This document shows, piece by piece, positions 1 through 10,400 of a DNA stretch of 64,000 nucleotides. A program made the position numbers and the translations under genes. The stretch's first letter is position 1, and the number at the start of each line of letters is the position of its first letter. Below the pieces are notes generated by a model. It searched no databases, was not told the origin of the DNA, and worked only from the letters and a program-made list of their open reading frames with translations. The stretch comes from Paludibacteraceae bacterium (GTDB taxonomy: Bacteria; Bacteroidota; Bacteroidia; Bacteroidales; Paludibacteraceae): the NCBI GenBank assembly GCA_905233935.1, contig CAJOFU010000003.1, forward strand, positions 1 to 64,000, given 5' to 3'.

Positions 1-876
1 AGGCTCGCTCTCTTTGTCGAGGTTGATAACCTTGGCATAGCAGCCACCCTCGAAGTTGAATACGCCGTTGTCGTCCCATCCGTGCTCGTCGTCACCGATA
101 AGCAGACGTTTCGGGTCGGTGGACAGAGTGGTCTTACCTGTACCCGAGAGGCCGAAGAAGATAGCGGTGTTCTTGCCCTCCATATCGGTGTTAGCCGAGC
201 AGTGCATCGAAGCGATGCCCTTCAGAGGCAGGTAGTAGTTCATCATCGAGAACATACCTTTTTTCATCTCACCTCCGTACCAGGTGTTCAGGATTACCTG
301 CTCGCGGCTCGTGGTGTTGAAGGCAACGCAAGTCTCGCTGTTGAGGCCGAGCTCCTTGAAGTTCTCAACCTTGGCGAGCGAAGCGTTGTAGATAACGAAG
401 TCAGGCTTGAACTCTGCCAACTCAGCCTCGCTGGGCTGGATGAACATGTTCTTAACGAAGTGAGCCTGCCAAGCTACCTCAACGATGAAACGAACAGCCA
501 TGCGGGTGTCTTTGTTTGCACCGCAGAAAGCGTCAACGATGTACAGCTCTTTGTTCGAGAGCTCCTTGATAGCAAGCTCTTTTACCTTTGCCCAAACAGC
601 CTCCGACATCGGGTGGTTGTCGTTCTTGTACTCGTCAGATGTCCACCAAACGGTGTCCTTCGAGTTCTCGTCCATAACGATGTATTTGTCCTTGGGCGAG
701 CGGCCGGTGTAGATACCGGTCATTACGTTTACTGCATCGAGTTCGGTGTTCTGACCCTTCTCGTAACCTGTCAGAGCAGGGTTTGTTTCCTCCTTGAAGA
801 GGTACTCATACGACGGGTTGTGTGCCTTTACAGTAGCACCTACGATGCCATACTGGCTAAGATCTAATTCTTTCAT
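1..876 (-). CDS. pckA: Phosphoenolpyruvate carboxykinase (ATP), N-terminal part
   Basis: The first 292 codons are present; the gene runs off the left edge. It interconverts oxaloacetate + ATP and PEP + CO2 + ADP in the cytoplasm; in fermentative Bacteroidales it often runs in the carboxylating direction toward succinate. Seen: the early [12 protein letters not shown] segment, the substrate-region motif WYGGEMKKG and the kinase P-loop [11 protein letters not shown]. The start ATG at 874-876 opens the family's N-terminus ([10 protein letters not shown]) and follows a good promoter (949-979) with a leader of about 65 bases. Length so far and motif order are normal for the family. The upstream gene is separated by a terminator, so transcription is probably independent. 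Confidence 0.97.
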   Translation of the reverse strand, partial: MKELDLSQYGIVGATVKAHNPSYEYLFKEETNPALTGYEKGQNTELDAVNVMTGIYTGRSPKDKYIVMDENSKDTVWWTSDEYKNDNHPMSEAVWAKVKELAIKELSNKELYIVDAFCGANKDTRMAVRFIVEVAWQAHFVKNMFIQPSEAELAEFKPDFVIYNASLAKVENFKELGLNSETCVAFNTTSREQVILNTWYGGEMKKGMFSMMNYYLPLKGIASMHCSANTDMEGKNTAIFFGLSGTGKTTLSTDPKRLLIGDDEHGWDDNGVFNFEGGCYAKVINLDKESEP

Positions 877-948
877 GATTGATGATATTTTAAGTGTTGT
901 TATATATCTTTTTTGCATTTTGTGCGTCTCGCGCACTTTACACCGCTA

Positions 949-979
949 CAAAGTTACTACAAATTTTTCAAATATGCAA
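949..979 (-). promoter_or_regulatory. Promoter of pckA
   Basis: On the minus strand CTTG (TTG at 977-979) is followed by exactly 20 bases and TAACTTTG (949-956), matching the Bacteroides -33/-7 promoter. A 5-bp stem-loop (922-936) lies at the expected 5' end of the transcript. Confidence 0.85.
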
Positions 980-1060
980 GTTTTATAGTGAGAAATATTC
1001 AAAAAAATGTAATTTTTTTTTGTATAGGTGCAAAAGGGGCACAATTGACCAGAAAAATTG

Positions 1061-1100
1061 CATAAAAAACAATCAAGCGCCTCACGTGAGACGCCTGATT
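1061..1100 (-). terminator. Rho-independent terminator after the 1012-aa protein gene
   Basis: An inverted repeat at 1071-1100 forms a 15-bp stem with two mismatches around CTCACGTGAG. On the minus strand it is followed by a T-rich run (1061-1070). It lies just past the stop codon of the secreted protein gene and before the pckA promoter. Confidence 0.8.
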
Positions 1101-1138
1101 GATGAACCGTGATGTCATGATGACGACACTATGCGGGA

Positions 1139-4100
1139 TTATTGCAGCAGCATTTTTTTGCCGTTCTGGATGATTATACCCTTGTAGTTTGCATCAACCT
1201 GTACACCCATGATGTTGTACATCGGTGTCTGGAGGTCGAAGCCTTGTTCTACAAGCACCTCTTCCACGCTATCAAACGGGTTGTAGTCGGGGTCTTCGTC
1301 CCACATACCCTTATGGTCACGGATTGATTGACCATAGGTTGAGAAGTTGAACGAGTTGCAGAACTGCTCGAAGATCTTACCTACGTAGGTCTTGCCGTCC
1401 TGTGCTACGATGCGGAACGAGCCGGTGTAGTAACCATAGCGATAGCCTGACTCGGCTTTCTCATCGTCGTAGCCTTGGAAGTAGAGTTTGAGTTCGGCAT
1501 CGGTAGCCATGATACATCCGGCTTCTGTGCCGTTGGTGTTGATGTACGTGCTCTCGAGGTCGAGGTTGCCGCGTGCAACGTTATATACGCCGGAGATAGC
1601 ATTCTCCTTATCGGTATAGATGAGGATCCAAGGCATCGGGTAACCTGTGCCGCCTTCCTCGTCGGTAGCCAGCATGATCATCCAGCCGTACTTGCCTTCG
1701 GGGAACAGGCTCTCGTACTCGTCAAGGTAACCTGCTTCCATACCCCAAACATCCATCTCAACGGCATCCTCGGGGATCTCCGCGCCTTTGGACTCAAACG
1801 CGTTTCCTTCGATGGCGTTGGATGCCTCGAAGTAATTGCCGTTCTCGCCTTGGTTAAAGGCCTGTACGGTCCAAGTCCATGTTCCGTCCTTCGGCATTGT
1901 CGTGGTCTTCGACGTGCTGCTGACCGTGAGTGTGGAATAGAACTCTCCGTTACAGAAAAGTGTGATGACGTAGCGGTCGGCTTGTGCGGTTACTTCCCAC
2001 GAGAAGGTTACGTTATCACCATTGAACACCTCTGCATGCGGGTTCTTAGGCTCATAGTCATTCTCACCTACGGTGAAGGATATCGATACTTCGTCACCCA
2101 TCGGGTTCATGTTCCTGTCTATTACTTGGACGATTGCCGTATAGGATTTGCCTTCCACTACATTGACTGTCAGCGGGCTTGTCGGACGATCCTTGGTGTT
2201 GTCAAAGTTGTCATAAGCGACAGTCTCTCCAGACCATACGCGTACATAGAGACGTTCACCCGGATCGAATTCCGGCGCATCCCAAGTAAGGGTAGCGGTA
2301 GCCTTGTCTTCGGCTACAACAGCCATTAGATTCGTCACCTCTTTGGATGCCAATGTGAACGGTATAGATGCCAGCAATTCACCCATTGAATAACTGCCGT
2401 CGCTTTCTACCAACTCATATACCTGTACTTGGTACGAACCCGGATTCAGACCAAGGAGCGGTGATGCAGCGTTACCGATGTTCTTGACGCTACTTGTCCA
2501 AGCATCGCCACGTTGCTGACCATCTTCCTCTACATTGAGAATCCATTTGGTTGAGCAGTAATAGATGCTCTCAGACGTAACTGTTGCGCCGTCATTGTAT
2601 GCAAAAAGGTCACATTCTGAGGTCGTAGCGGTGATACCTGCTACTAAAGCTTGGCTTCCAGCATTGAACAGACCGATTGCAAAAGCTGAAGCGTCGCTCG
2701 AATACCATGTGAACGAAGCCTCGCAATAGCCCAATGCATAGATACTTGCATCGGGGATATCTTCGTCGGCAGGATCCACGTCGTCGGACTTACCGATACC
2801 GGCAAGTATAAAGTTATCCAAAGACACACGGCCGAAATTGCTGGTACCTCCGGCAAAGCGGAAGGCGATGGACTGTATACCAGCGGGCAGGATATTCAAG
2901 GCAAATACCACGTGTTTGGTGGTAGTAGTCTGCTCAAACGTCTGTAAGGAGACGAAAGTAGAAGCGTCTGCGGGGTTGGCCATATAACCAATTTCCAACG
3001 AGCCGTAGTCCTCGCTGACCACGTTGGTGTAGTAGTCAAACGCCAGTTCGCAGGTGTCAAGTTGAGCATTGAAGAGAGGAAGCGCAAATGTCTGAGCGGA
3101 AGTGGCACCACCTCCACGTGCTTGGAGATATTGTTCACCGGTAGGTATCATTTCACCGCTACCGTCATCTTCTTTCACTGCTACGATAGTTACGGCAGGA
3201 TTGGCGGAGGAAATAACCCAGCATTCTGGGGCTACATCACCGGCTGCCTCGCTACCGGATGCATCGCGAGTGAAGGTTTCTATCCAAGGCACGTTCAGAC
3301 GACCGCAAGCAGTCTTGAAAGTAGCTTTTACTGTCTCACTTACTTCTGTTTCGGAGCAATAGGAGCGTACGTACAGATAATATTTCTGCTCGTCATACAG
3401 ACCTGACAGCGTGACTGATTTTTGGTCAGTAAGTTGAGCACGTGTCCAGTCGGGCAGATCGCCTTCGAATTCGAGGCAGTACTGATACTGTGAAGCTTCG
3501 CCTTTCCACGAAACAGTGGCAGTTGACTCCGTTATAGATTCTACCGTAACCGCAGTAGGCGCAGTGCAAGTTTCGCTGACGGGATCATCGTCGCCACCTG
3601 CTATGACCAGAGTGAGTTTCGGCTGTTTGGCATCACGCGAAGAGCCACTATAAGCGTACTTAATCAAGTAATCCGTATTCCCAGCGGAATAGAAAGATGA
3701 CGCAGAATAGGTACCCCCTCTTGATATTTCCACCTGAATAAGCAGATTACCTCCCTCGTAGGTGTACGGGGTGGTGAATTTGACAGTCAGTTCTCCATCC
3801 GCTACAGACAGAGCCCCGTCATACACTTGGGTAAGCGTGCTTCCGTCCGAAGCAGTAGCCCATGTTCCTGAGGCATTCTGGAAGTAGGAGTAATCCGTCT
3901 TGGCGAGGGATACTTTGAACTCAGCCTTACCCCAAGATTGAGTTGGGTTAGCGGAGTAGAATGTCAGTGACTTGATTTCACTGCCTTCAGCGATGGCTTT
4001 GAGTTGGTCTGCCAGGTAGATGGCTTGCACCTTGTGCCCCTCAGAATCGGCATTATCGCCATAGATAGGGAAATGGCTTTGTGTGGCACTTCCACCGGGG

Positions 4101-4177
4101 TTAACTGTGACTGCCTGATCGGCATAAACGTTCGCGCAGAGCAATGCTGCAACGAGCATGGATAGTAGTTTTTTCAT
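1139..4177 (-). CDS. Secreted fibronectin type III / jelly-roll surface protein with C-terminal sorting tail (1012 aa)
   Basis: Signal peptide 1-19 ending VYA. Residues about 20-195 form a domain shared with the next two proteins. About 200-290 is a fibronectin type III module (aromatic YYLYVRSYC strand); about 295-470 looks like a cleaved-adhesin/choice-of-anchor-J jelly roll; further beta modules follow. The last 30 residues (MYNIMGVQV, then KGIIIQNGKK) resemble a canonical type 9 secretion sorting domain, so the protein is probably exported and attached to the surface. Function unknown; adhesion or glycan/protein binding is inference. Only 70 bases separate it from the upstream gene, with no promoter match, so read-through from that gene is likely. 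Confidence 0.85.
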   Translation of the reverse strand: MKKLLSMLVAALLCANVYADQAVTVNPGGSATQSHFPIYGDNADSEGHKVQAIYLADQLKAIAEGSEIKSLTFYSANPTQSWGKAEFKVSLAKTDYSYFQNASGTWATASDGSTLTQVYDGALSVADGELTVKFTTPYTYEGGNLLIQVEISRGGTYSASSFYSAGNTDYLIKYAYSGSSRDAKQPKLTLVIAGGDDDPVSETCTAPTAVTVESITESTATVSWKGEASQYQYCLEFEGDLPDWTRAQLTDQKSVTLSGLYDEQKYYLYVRSYCSETEVSETVKATFKTACGRLNVPWIETFTRDASGSEAAGDVAPECWVISSANPAVTIVAVKEDDGSGEMIPTGEQYLQARGGGATSAQTFALPLFNAQLDTCELAFDYYTNVVSEDYGSLEIGYMANPADASTFVSLQTFEQTTTTKHVVFALNILPAGIQSIAFRFAGGTSNFGRVSLDNFILAGIGKSDDVDPADEDIPDASIYALGYCEASFTWYSSDASAFAIGLFNAGSQALVAGITATTSECDLFAYNDGATVTSESIYYCSTKWILNVEEDGQQRGDAWTSSVKNIGNAASPLLGLNPGSYQVQVYELVESDGSYSMGELLASIPFTLASKEVTNLMAVVAEDKATATLTWDAPEFDPGERLYVRVWSGETVAYDNFDNTKDRPTSPLTVNVVEGKSYTAIVQVIDRNMNPMGDEVSISFTVGENDYEPKNPHAEVFNGDNVTFSWEVTAQADRYVITLFCNGEFYSTLTVSSTSKTTTMPKDGTWTWTVQAFNQGENGNYFEASNAIEGNAFESKGAEIPEDAVEMDVWGMEAGYLDEYESLFPEGKYGWMIMLATDEEGGTGYPMPWILIYTDKENAISGVYNVARGNLDLESTYINTNGTEAGCIMATDAELKLYFQGYDDEKAESGYRYGYYTGSFRIVAQDGKTYVGKIFEQFCNSFNFSTYGQSIRDHKGMWDEDPDYNPFDSVEEVLVEQGFDLQTPMYNIMGVQVDANYKGIIIQNGKKMLLQ

Positions 4178-4194
4178 TTATAGATTGTTTTAGA

Positions 4195-4235
4195 TTGTCA
4201 TACTCGGGTGACATCACGTCACGCGAGTATGACAA
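4195..4235 (-). other. Intercistronic hairpin between two paralogous surface protein genes
   Basis: Two 18-base arms (4195-4212, 4218-4235) pair with one mismatch around a 5-base loop. No T-run follows on the minus strand, so it may be an RNA-processing or stability element, or a weak terminator, that lowers expression of the downstream 1012-aa gene. Confidence 0.65.
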
Positions 4236-4247
4236 CGGGTTGAGGTG

Positions 4248-6992
4248 TTACTTAACGCTAACACCCTGAGCGTTATATTGTTCACCGCCCAGCTCGATGA
4301 TCAGTTGACCATTGACGATGCGCTTGGTAGCGGTAGCCTTGGCGGCAGTGTTGTCGATACCGGTAGCCTCGTGAGCAACCTCGAAGGTTACGACAGTTGT
4401 CCATGCGCTGGGTTCAGCAGCAAACGCAGCACGAACTTGCACCTCATACTCGCCCTCGCTGAGACCGGTGATGGTATAAGTCTTCTCCGCGATGCCAGGA
4501 ACAACAGTCTTGTTGGCATCTTTCGGACCGTACTGCAGATCCCATGCTGGCTCATCCCAAGCAGCCGTCCAAGTTACAACAACGCCGTCTTCGGTAGCTA
4601 CGGCTTGTACATTGGTCGGAACAAGGAGCGAGTACGGCTTCTGGCAAACTTTGAAGTTGTCGAAGAAGGCGTATTTGTTCTTTGCGTTACCGTCAGCGTG
4701 CAGCTTGAAGGCAACAGTCTTGCCTAAGAACTCGCTGAGGTTGGCTTTCTTGATCTGCCAGTTTCTGCTGTCGGCATCGCCGGTAACCTCATTGAGTTCG
4801 GCATCCAGGTCTTCGCTCAATACAGACTCAGTCTCGCCGTCCCAGATCTTCAATGTCACACCCGGAACACCCGTGTTCATCCAATAGAAGAGCAGTACGG
4901 GCTCGCCCTCGTTTGGCAACGCGATAGCAGGACTTACCAACTCGGCTTTACCGAAGGCATTGTCGCTGGTCTTGTAGCGCAGGAAGTAATCCTGTTCGTC
5001 ATCAGTAGTGGGAGTCCACTGGTTGCCGTGGAACTCGCTGTTATCCCAGCATGCATCGAGTTCGGCAGCAAATGTCTCTTCGTAACCGAATTCTTTTACA
5101 GAGCACCTTGTGGTGAATGCCTCCGATTCTACCCACTCGCTCTCGAGCTCCTCACCGCAGATAGCCTTAACGCGTACCTGATAGGTTGTATGCTCGCTCA
5201 GGTTCGTCACATCGAACGCTGGCTCGGTGATAACTGCATCAACAGCAGTCCACTCGCCACCTTCTGCCTTGAGCTCCAGTGCGAACTTCTCTGCCTCGGA
5301 TGTCCAAGTTGCCTTGGCAGTCTTGTCGGCTACCTCGCTAACAACCAATGCGGTCGGAGCAGCGCAAGAAGGAGCCTCGTACTCGCTCGCTTTGAAGTTG
5401 TCAATATACAGATAGTATTGATTATTCGATGTATGCTGAATAGCTACAAACTTCACACCTGCCGGGAAGATCTCCGAGAACTTATCCGGATTACTTGAGC
5501 TGACATTCGTTGTCTTAATCTCATCACCCCATGTGAACGAAGCTACATCTTTGTCCGTAGTGGAGTAACCGACCTTGAACGACTCCTCGTACGATGAGGA
5601 ATGGGCATAGTAATCAAATTCAACCTGTACTTGTTTTGCCGAAGCAACAAATTCCGGAGAAATCAGATACTGCGGAGGGGTCGTTGTGTAGAAGAAGCGG
5701 AAAGTAGTAGTTGTGCCATAGTAGTCTTCATAAACACCGGTGCTTGCGTGACAGTTAGTCATCGTCCAGCAGTCGATACCCATGCTAAAGTCGTCCTCAT
5801 ACGGCAGAGCAGCTGCACTGCAATCTACCTTCGTAGTGAAATAAGTTGTAACAGCCGCGCTCTGATCGTCATCAGCGCAGAACGAGCGAACCCAAACCTG
5901 ATACGATTTCTTGGGAGTCAGGTCGGTAAGTGTCACTTCCTTCTCAGTGGTGGTCGGAGCGTTTGTCCAATCAGGCACCTCGTCGCTCCACTCCTCGAAG
6001 GTATATTGCCAGCTGGTCTCACCCTTGCCGGAAGCACCCCACGTAACTTTGGCGGTTGTGGTAGTAACGTCATTCTCCGTTACGTTTAGTGTGGTCGGAG
6101 CAAAGCAGGACTTTTCGGTCTGGAAAACCACAGATACTTCCTTGCTCTGATCTTCTGCGCTGCAATAGCGGCGAACGTAGAACTTGTAATTGGTTTCTGA
6201 GGTCAGACCATTAACGATAGCAAATGTATCGGTAGTGGTTGTAGCATTCTCCCAATTCAACTCGGCAGCTGCAGGCAAGCAGATGTATTGCCAGTTGGCA
6301 TCAGCAACCTTATCCCAAGCCAGCGTTGCGGTCTTGGCTGCTACTTCTATTTTCTTTAGACCTGTCGGCTTCTCGCAAGTAGCTGGAGCACCGGCCTCGT
6401 AAGTGAACAAAGTCTTGGGGATAGCATTTCTACGAGTTCCAGAAGTGATGGAAGCATAGGATGAACTATTATTTTTGTATAAGCACATATAGTTATCATA
6501 ACCACCCTTGGCATAGAATATAGATTTCTTGAAAGCACCTTTCCCTATAAGCCTCAGCTCGAACAAGAGGTTATTGTCGCCGCTGTAATCAAATCCCTGC
6601 GAGAAGGAAACTTCCATTAGGTCACCGGTACCAGACAAATCAGTTCCAGAATATACTGTCGTAAATTCAGCGCTTATGTACGTGTTATCAGCATCGAAAT
6701 TGTTTTGACTTGTCTCAGCCAATGCCACTTCGATAGTAGCGCCCCAAGCAGCAGCAGCCTTTGTCTTAAGATAGAAAGTCATCTTAGTGATTGACTTGCC
6801 CGCCATAGCCTGAAGATCTGCCTTCGGATAGATAACTTGAACTCGCTGATAATAGTCAGCATAATTGCCTTCCAATGGAACGTACTCGCCATACGTGTTT
6901 GTGCCGTCATACAACGGACCTAATTCGTCAGCTTGCATATTGCCACAGAAGCAAAGTGCTGCAAGCAAGAGAATAGAATAGATCTTTTTCAT
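4248..6992 (-). CDS. Secreted multi-fibronectin type III surface protein (914 aa)
   Basis: Signal peptide 1-21 (ends NMQA). About 22-200: N-terminal beta domain shared with both neighbours. Then two fibronectin type III modules (about 203-392), a jelly-roll domain (about 393-565, DDFSMGIDCW), a third fibronectin module (about 566-655), a second jelly roll (about 656-800), a fourth fibronectin module and a C-terminal tail RIVNGQLIIELGG...YNAQG. The tail is the compact sorting-type motif found in five other proteins here. Its own promoter is at 7135-7165 with a leader of about 135 bases. Ligand unknown. The fibronectin modules resemble those of the 1884-aa neighbour, suggesting tandem duplication. 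Confidence 0.86.
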   Translation of the reverse strand: MKKIYSILLLAALCFCGNMQADELGPLYDGTNTYGEYVPLEGNYADYYQRVQVIYPKADLQAMAGKSITKMTFYLKTKAAAAWGATIEVALAETSQNNFDADNTYISAEFTTVYSGTDLSGTGDLMEVSFSQGFDYSGDNNLLFELRLIGKGAFKKSIFYAKGGYDNYMCLYKNNSSSYASITSGTRRNAIPKTLFTYEAGAPATCEKPTGLKKIEVAAKTATLAWDKVADANWQYICLPAAAELNWENATTTTDTFAIVNGLTSETNYKFYVRRYCSAEDQSKEVSVVFQTEKSCFAPTTLNVTENDVTTTTAKVTWGASGKGETSWQYTFEEWSDEVPDWTNAPTTTEKEVTLTDLTPKKSYQVWVRSFCADDDQSAAVTTYFTTKVDCSAAALPYEDDFSMGIDCWTMTNCHASTGVYEDYYGTTTTFRFFYTTTPPQYLISPEFVASAKQVQVEFDYYAHSSSYEESFKVGYSTTDKDVASFTWGDEIKTTNVSSSNPDKFSEIFPAGVKFVAIQHTSNNQYYLYIDNFKASEYEAPSCAAPTALVVSEVADKTAKATWTSEAEKFALELKAEGGEWTAVDAVITEPAFDVTNLSEHTTYQVRVKAICGEELESEWVESEAFTTRCSVKEFGYEETFAAELDACWDNSEFHGNQWTPTTDDEQDYFLRYKTSDNAFGKAELVSPAIALPNEGEPVLLFYWMNTGVPGVTLKIWDGETESVLSEDLDAELNEVTGDADSRNWQIKKANLSEFLGKTVAFKLHADGNAKNKYAFFDNFKVCQKPYSLLVPTNVQAVATEDGVVVTWTAAWDEPAWDLQYGPKDANKTVVPGIAEKTYTITGLSEGEYEVQVRAAFAAEPSAWTTVVTFEVAHEATGIDNTAAKATATKRIVNGQLIIELGGEQYNAQGVSVK

Positions 6993-7029
6993 AAGAGTTA
7001 AAATTTTATGTTAACATGTAATCGTTGCT

Positions 7030-7102
7030 ATCTGTTTAATCTGCTTAATCTGTGAACCCCAAAAGTAATCATTGCATTCGTTTAAATTGCTTAATTCGTG
7101 AA
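7030..7102. repeat. Two 27-base blocks of 9-base tandem repeats in a leader
   Basis: Block 1 (7030-7056) is three 9-mers: ATCTGTTTA, ATCTGCTTA, ATCTGTGAA. Block 2 (7076-7102) is ATTCGTTTA, AATTGCTTA, ATTCGTGAA. Block 2 repeats block 1 unit by unit. Both lie in the untranslated leader of the 914-aa protein gene. Confidence 0.85.
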
Positions 7103-7114
7103 CACCCCATTTTC

Positions 7115-7165
7115 TCGCGCGCGAAAAAAGCGCACAAAGATACGAAAAATAAGTCGAATATGCAA
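7115..7165 (-). promoter_or_regulatory. Promoter and 5' hairpin of the 914-aa surface protein gene
   Basis: Minus-strand TTG (7163-7165), 20 bases, TATCTTTG (7135-7142). A perfect 10-base palindrome TCGCGCGCGA (7115-7124) sits at the expected transcript 5' end. Confidence 0.82.
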
Positions 7166-7234
7166 CTTTTTGTCACAAAAACTGCTCATAAACATATAAA
7201 TTGTTATAAATGCGTGGCAAAAGGTGCTATATTG

Positions 7235-7270
7235 ACAACGAGAGTGTGCCGGATGACACACTCTCGTTGT
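7235..7270 (-). terminator. Terminator-like hairpin after the 52-codon gene
   Basis: A perfect 14-bp stem (7235-7248 with 7257-7270) closes an 8-base loop 20 bases past the stop codon of the small gene. No strong T-run follows directly, so it could also be a 3'-end stabilising structure. Confidence 0.7.
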
Positions 7271-7289
7271 TGTATATGCGGGCTGTGGA

Positions 7290-7448
7290 TTAGCGACCGT
7301 TGCCCGGGTTGGTGGGATCGCCGATACCAAGCGGATCGAAGAACGACTCTCCGCATAGGTGACTCTCCAAAGTCATTGGTGTGCAATCAATAACAGGGCT
7401 TGTATAGTTCTTTTTTGCCATCGTGGCAGTCATATTCGTAGTTTTCAT
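7290..7448 (-). CDS. Small 52-codon protein of unknown function
   Basis: An ATG (7446-7448) opens 52 codons closed by TAA, 46 bases past the 1884-aa gene and before a strong hairpin, so it is placed like the last gene of that operon. The peptide has a basic N-terminus (AKKNYTSPVID), two cysteines and a Gly/Pro/Asn-rich end (GIGDPTNPGNGR). The Lys-Tyr-x-x-Pro-x-I start resembles short Bacteroidales proteins of unknown role that I cannot name. No signal peptide or membrane segment is evident. The hairpin and the ordered composition support coding; homologue conservation is untested. Confidence 0.6.
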   Translation of the reverse strand: MKTTNMTATMAKKNYTSPVIDCTPMTLESHLCGESFFDPLGIGDPTNPGNGR

Positions 7449-7494
7449 AATGCTCAAAATTTAATCGTTTAACATTCTTTTTTTGCCATTCAAC

Positions 7495-10400
7495 TTATCG
7501 AATAATCTGTCCCTGTACGTTATACTTCACGCCATTGCGGATTATAACGAGTTGCTCGTTCTCAATGAGCTTAATACATTGAACATCATTGCCTTGTGTT
7601 CCATCCACGCCGGTAACTACTTCCTCTTGCACAACGATGCGAGCGCGCATTCCCGGACGCAGCGGAGCAGGAGCCGAAACGGTGCGCTTGAAGAATGCAC
7701 GGAAGCTCTTGAGGTTAGCGCTCTCACTTGCCCATGCAAGGTTGTTACCCGTGCTGACGAATAGTGTTGACTCGTCACCTGCTGTGAATGCCTCGGGTTT
7801 GAGAATACCGATGAACTCAACTGCTTCGTCCTTGCCGATGGTTTTACCTTCTGCGGCAGTGATGATTACGTCAGAGAACGTCATGCTTGTTATGTTGCTC
7901 TCAGCAGAAATCTTCAGCAAGTACGGTACACCAGCTTGTATGCCGTTCTCTGTTTCGTAGATGCGAACTTGCAACTCATCAGGCTCAAGTACCGCATATT
8001 TGTATGCATAAACGGTTGCATCCTCCAGCGGCGTACCTGTCAATGTTGCCAAACTGAACGGCAAGCACAAGGTATTATAATCCCCGTCGCAGTAGATTGT
8101 GCGGTTGATGGTGATGTCCACATTCTGCCCGAGCAGTGTGTTTAAGGTTGCAGTGTTATCCTCGTTGTCGTTGAGGGTTACTGAGCATATCGGAGTGAAG
8201 GTCTCAGAAGCTGTCCATGCACTGATGCGATGCGCAGAAACGTGCGTGCGAACTTGTACTTCGTATTCTACTTCGTCAAGTCCGGTGATCTTGTAGCTCT
8301 TGGTGGTAATGCCGTTCACAGCAGTCCACTCACCAACGCCGTTTGTGCGGTAGCGAAGATCCCACGGACCTTTTTCTTTATTGTCTACCCAGGTGATCTT
8401 AGCACCCTTCATGGTAGCCATAGTAGTCGAAGCGGTGAGTCCGGTAGGCTTAGCACAATGCTTGTATGCAAAACTTACATCGTCGAGATAGAAATATCTC
8501 GTTGTGCCGCTGGTTGAACCATACGCACGGAAGATTAGTTTGGCAGTCTTGCCAACATACGAGCTCAGGTCAACAGAATCGGCTATGGAAGCCCAAGAGC
8601 TCTTTGTAGTTGCAGTCCAGATAACCTCATCACTTTCACCCGGAATGCGAATCAGCACTTGTGCTACTACATCAGCCGAGTTCTTTAAGTAGAAGAACTT
8701 AAGCATAGCAAATTCTGTTAGATCAATAGCAGGAGTGATAAGATCTGCACTTGTCGAACCACTGTTCTTGTAAGCTAAGAAACGAGCCGAGTTCCAAGCA
8801 CTCGTAGACTCATACCAGTTGCCTATATTCCACTTATTGTTACCGCTTCCGAAGTTGGTCGATTCCCAACAAGCAGGCAAAGCCGATTCGGCATCAAAAT
8901 TGGTAGAATAGCCTATACCTTTCGATGCACACTCAGTGTTCATTGATCCGCTCAGTTCATCGCTATAGATGCCTTCTGCGTAGTACGTGCGTACATAGAT
9001 AGTATAGGTTGTACCGCTCTCCAAATCTGTTGCTATAGCGGACTTGTCGGATTGAACATCACTCCATTGCGAGCCTGCCTTGCTGGTCTTCCATTGGAAC
9101 TGGTTAACCGAGCCGCTGTAACTCCATGAGAATGAGATGGAATTAGCCGTAGCTGTACTCTTTACCAAAGTGGTGGGAGCAACCTTGCCGGTAGTAAACG
9201 ATGCCTTTGCCGCATTACCGGTGTTAACTCCGAATACAGCACGTACGTAGAAGTCGTACTCTGTACCACCGTTTAGGTTAGCGATAGGAGTAGCAGTCAC
9301 GATGCCGGCACTGGTGGTTGTTGCAGTGGAAGGCGAAGTCCAGTTTTGTGCGGCATCTTTAGCCACTACGATGTACTCATAACCAGTAGCACCATCGATG
9401 ACAGCCCATGAACCGGTAGCCGTTACTTCCGTAGTGGCAACCTCCACGCTTGCAGGTGTCGGATATGCCGGTGCGTAGGTTTCGTCTGCCTCAGTCCAAG
9501 CGTTGCGGCACGAAGATTTTGCACGGAAACTATAGGTTGTACCAACGGAAACTGCAAACTCCTTGGTAACTGTGGCTATGTCCGTGTAAGCATCTGTCCA
9601 ATCGCCACTACCTGCCTTGTATTGCAGATCCCACGTGCCTACTGCAGAGAGCGTGCAACCTACGGTTACGCTGTTGTAGGTCTTATCGGAGAGTGTCACT
9701 GCTGTTACGGTCGGACATGCTTCCGGAGTAAAGGTTTCAGACGCAGTCCATGCGCTGATGCGATGCTCAGAAGCATGCGTGCGAACTTGCACTTCATACT
9801 CTTGTTCAGTGAGATTTTCGATGGTATAGTTCTCATCTGCAATGTTACTAACCAAATTCCAATCATCAGAAGAACCATTTACGCGATACCGCAAATCATA
9901 AGGACTTTCTTCTGCATCCCAAGTTACTTCTGCGCCATCGGCAGTCGGAGTTGCTGCAAGGTTGGTAGGAGCAGAGGTGGCTTTGTAGTTAATAGATACA
10001 TCATCAATCCACAATGCGGATGTTGTACCAGAATCATAACCTTTTCCAAGGAATCTAATGGTGATAGTTTTTCCTACAAATGATGACAAGTCATAGTACT
10101 TGGCAGTTGCAGTCGTATGACGTGTATTAACACCAGAGGTTGTTCCTGACACATTTGTTGTCAAATTGGTAATTTCAGTATCTGTAGAGCCATCATTAAT
10201 GAATACTTGACACTCTACTTTTGCAGAGTTACTACCAACTGAGTTTCTGACATAGAAACACAATGTACATTTCTCCGCAATATATATATACGGTGATATT
10301 GCTGACGAGCTATTAAGTGTTTTAGCATTATATTTCAAAGCCACACCCGAATGAGCATAATCACTTGCTGATGTCCAGTAGTTAGCAGAAGTTCCCCAAT

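Noticed and set aside
82..867. Long open frame (261 codons) on the plus strand
   Set aside because: Antisense to the clear PEP carboxykinase reading frame; no promoter, no recognisable motif.
1475..2329. 284-codon plus-strand frame
   Set aside because: Antisense to the 1012-aa surface protein, whose modules and signal peptide are convincing.
4195..4235. Strong Rho-independent terminator
   Set aside because: The stem is excellent but no T-run follows on either side, so it is reported as a hairpin of uncertain role.
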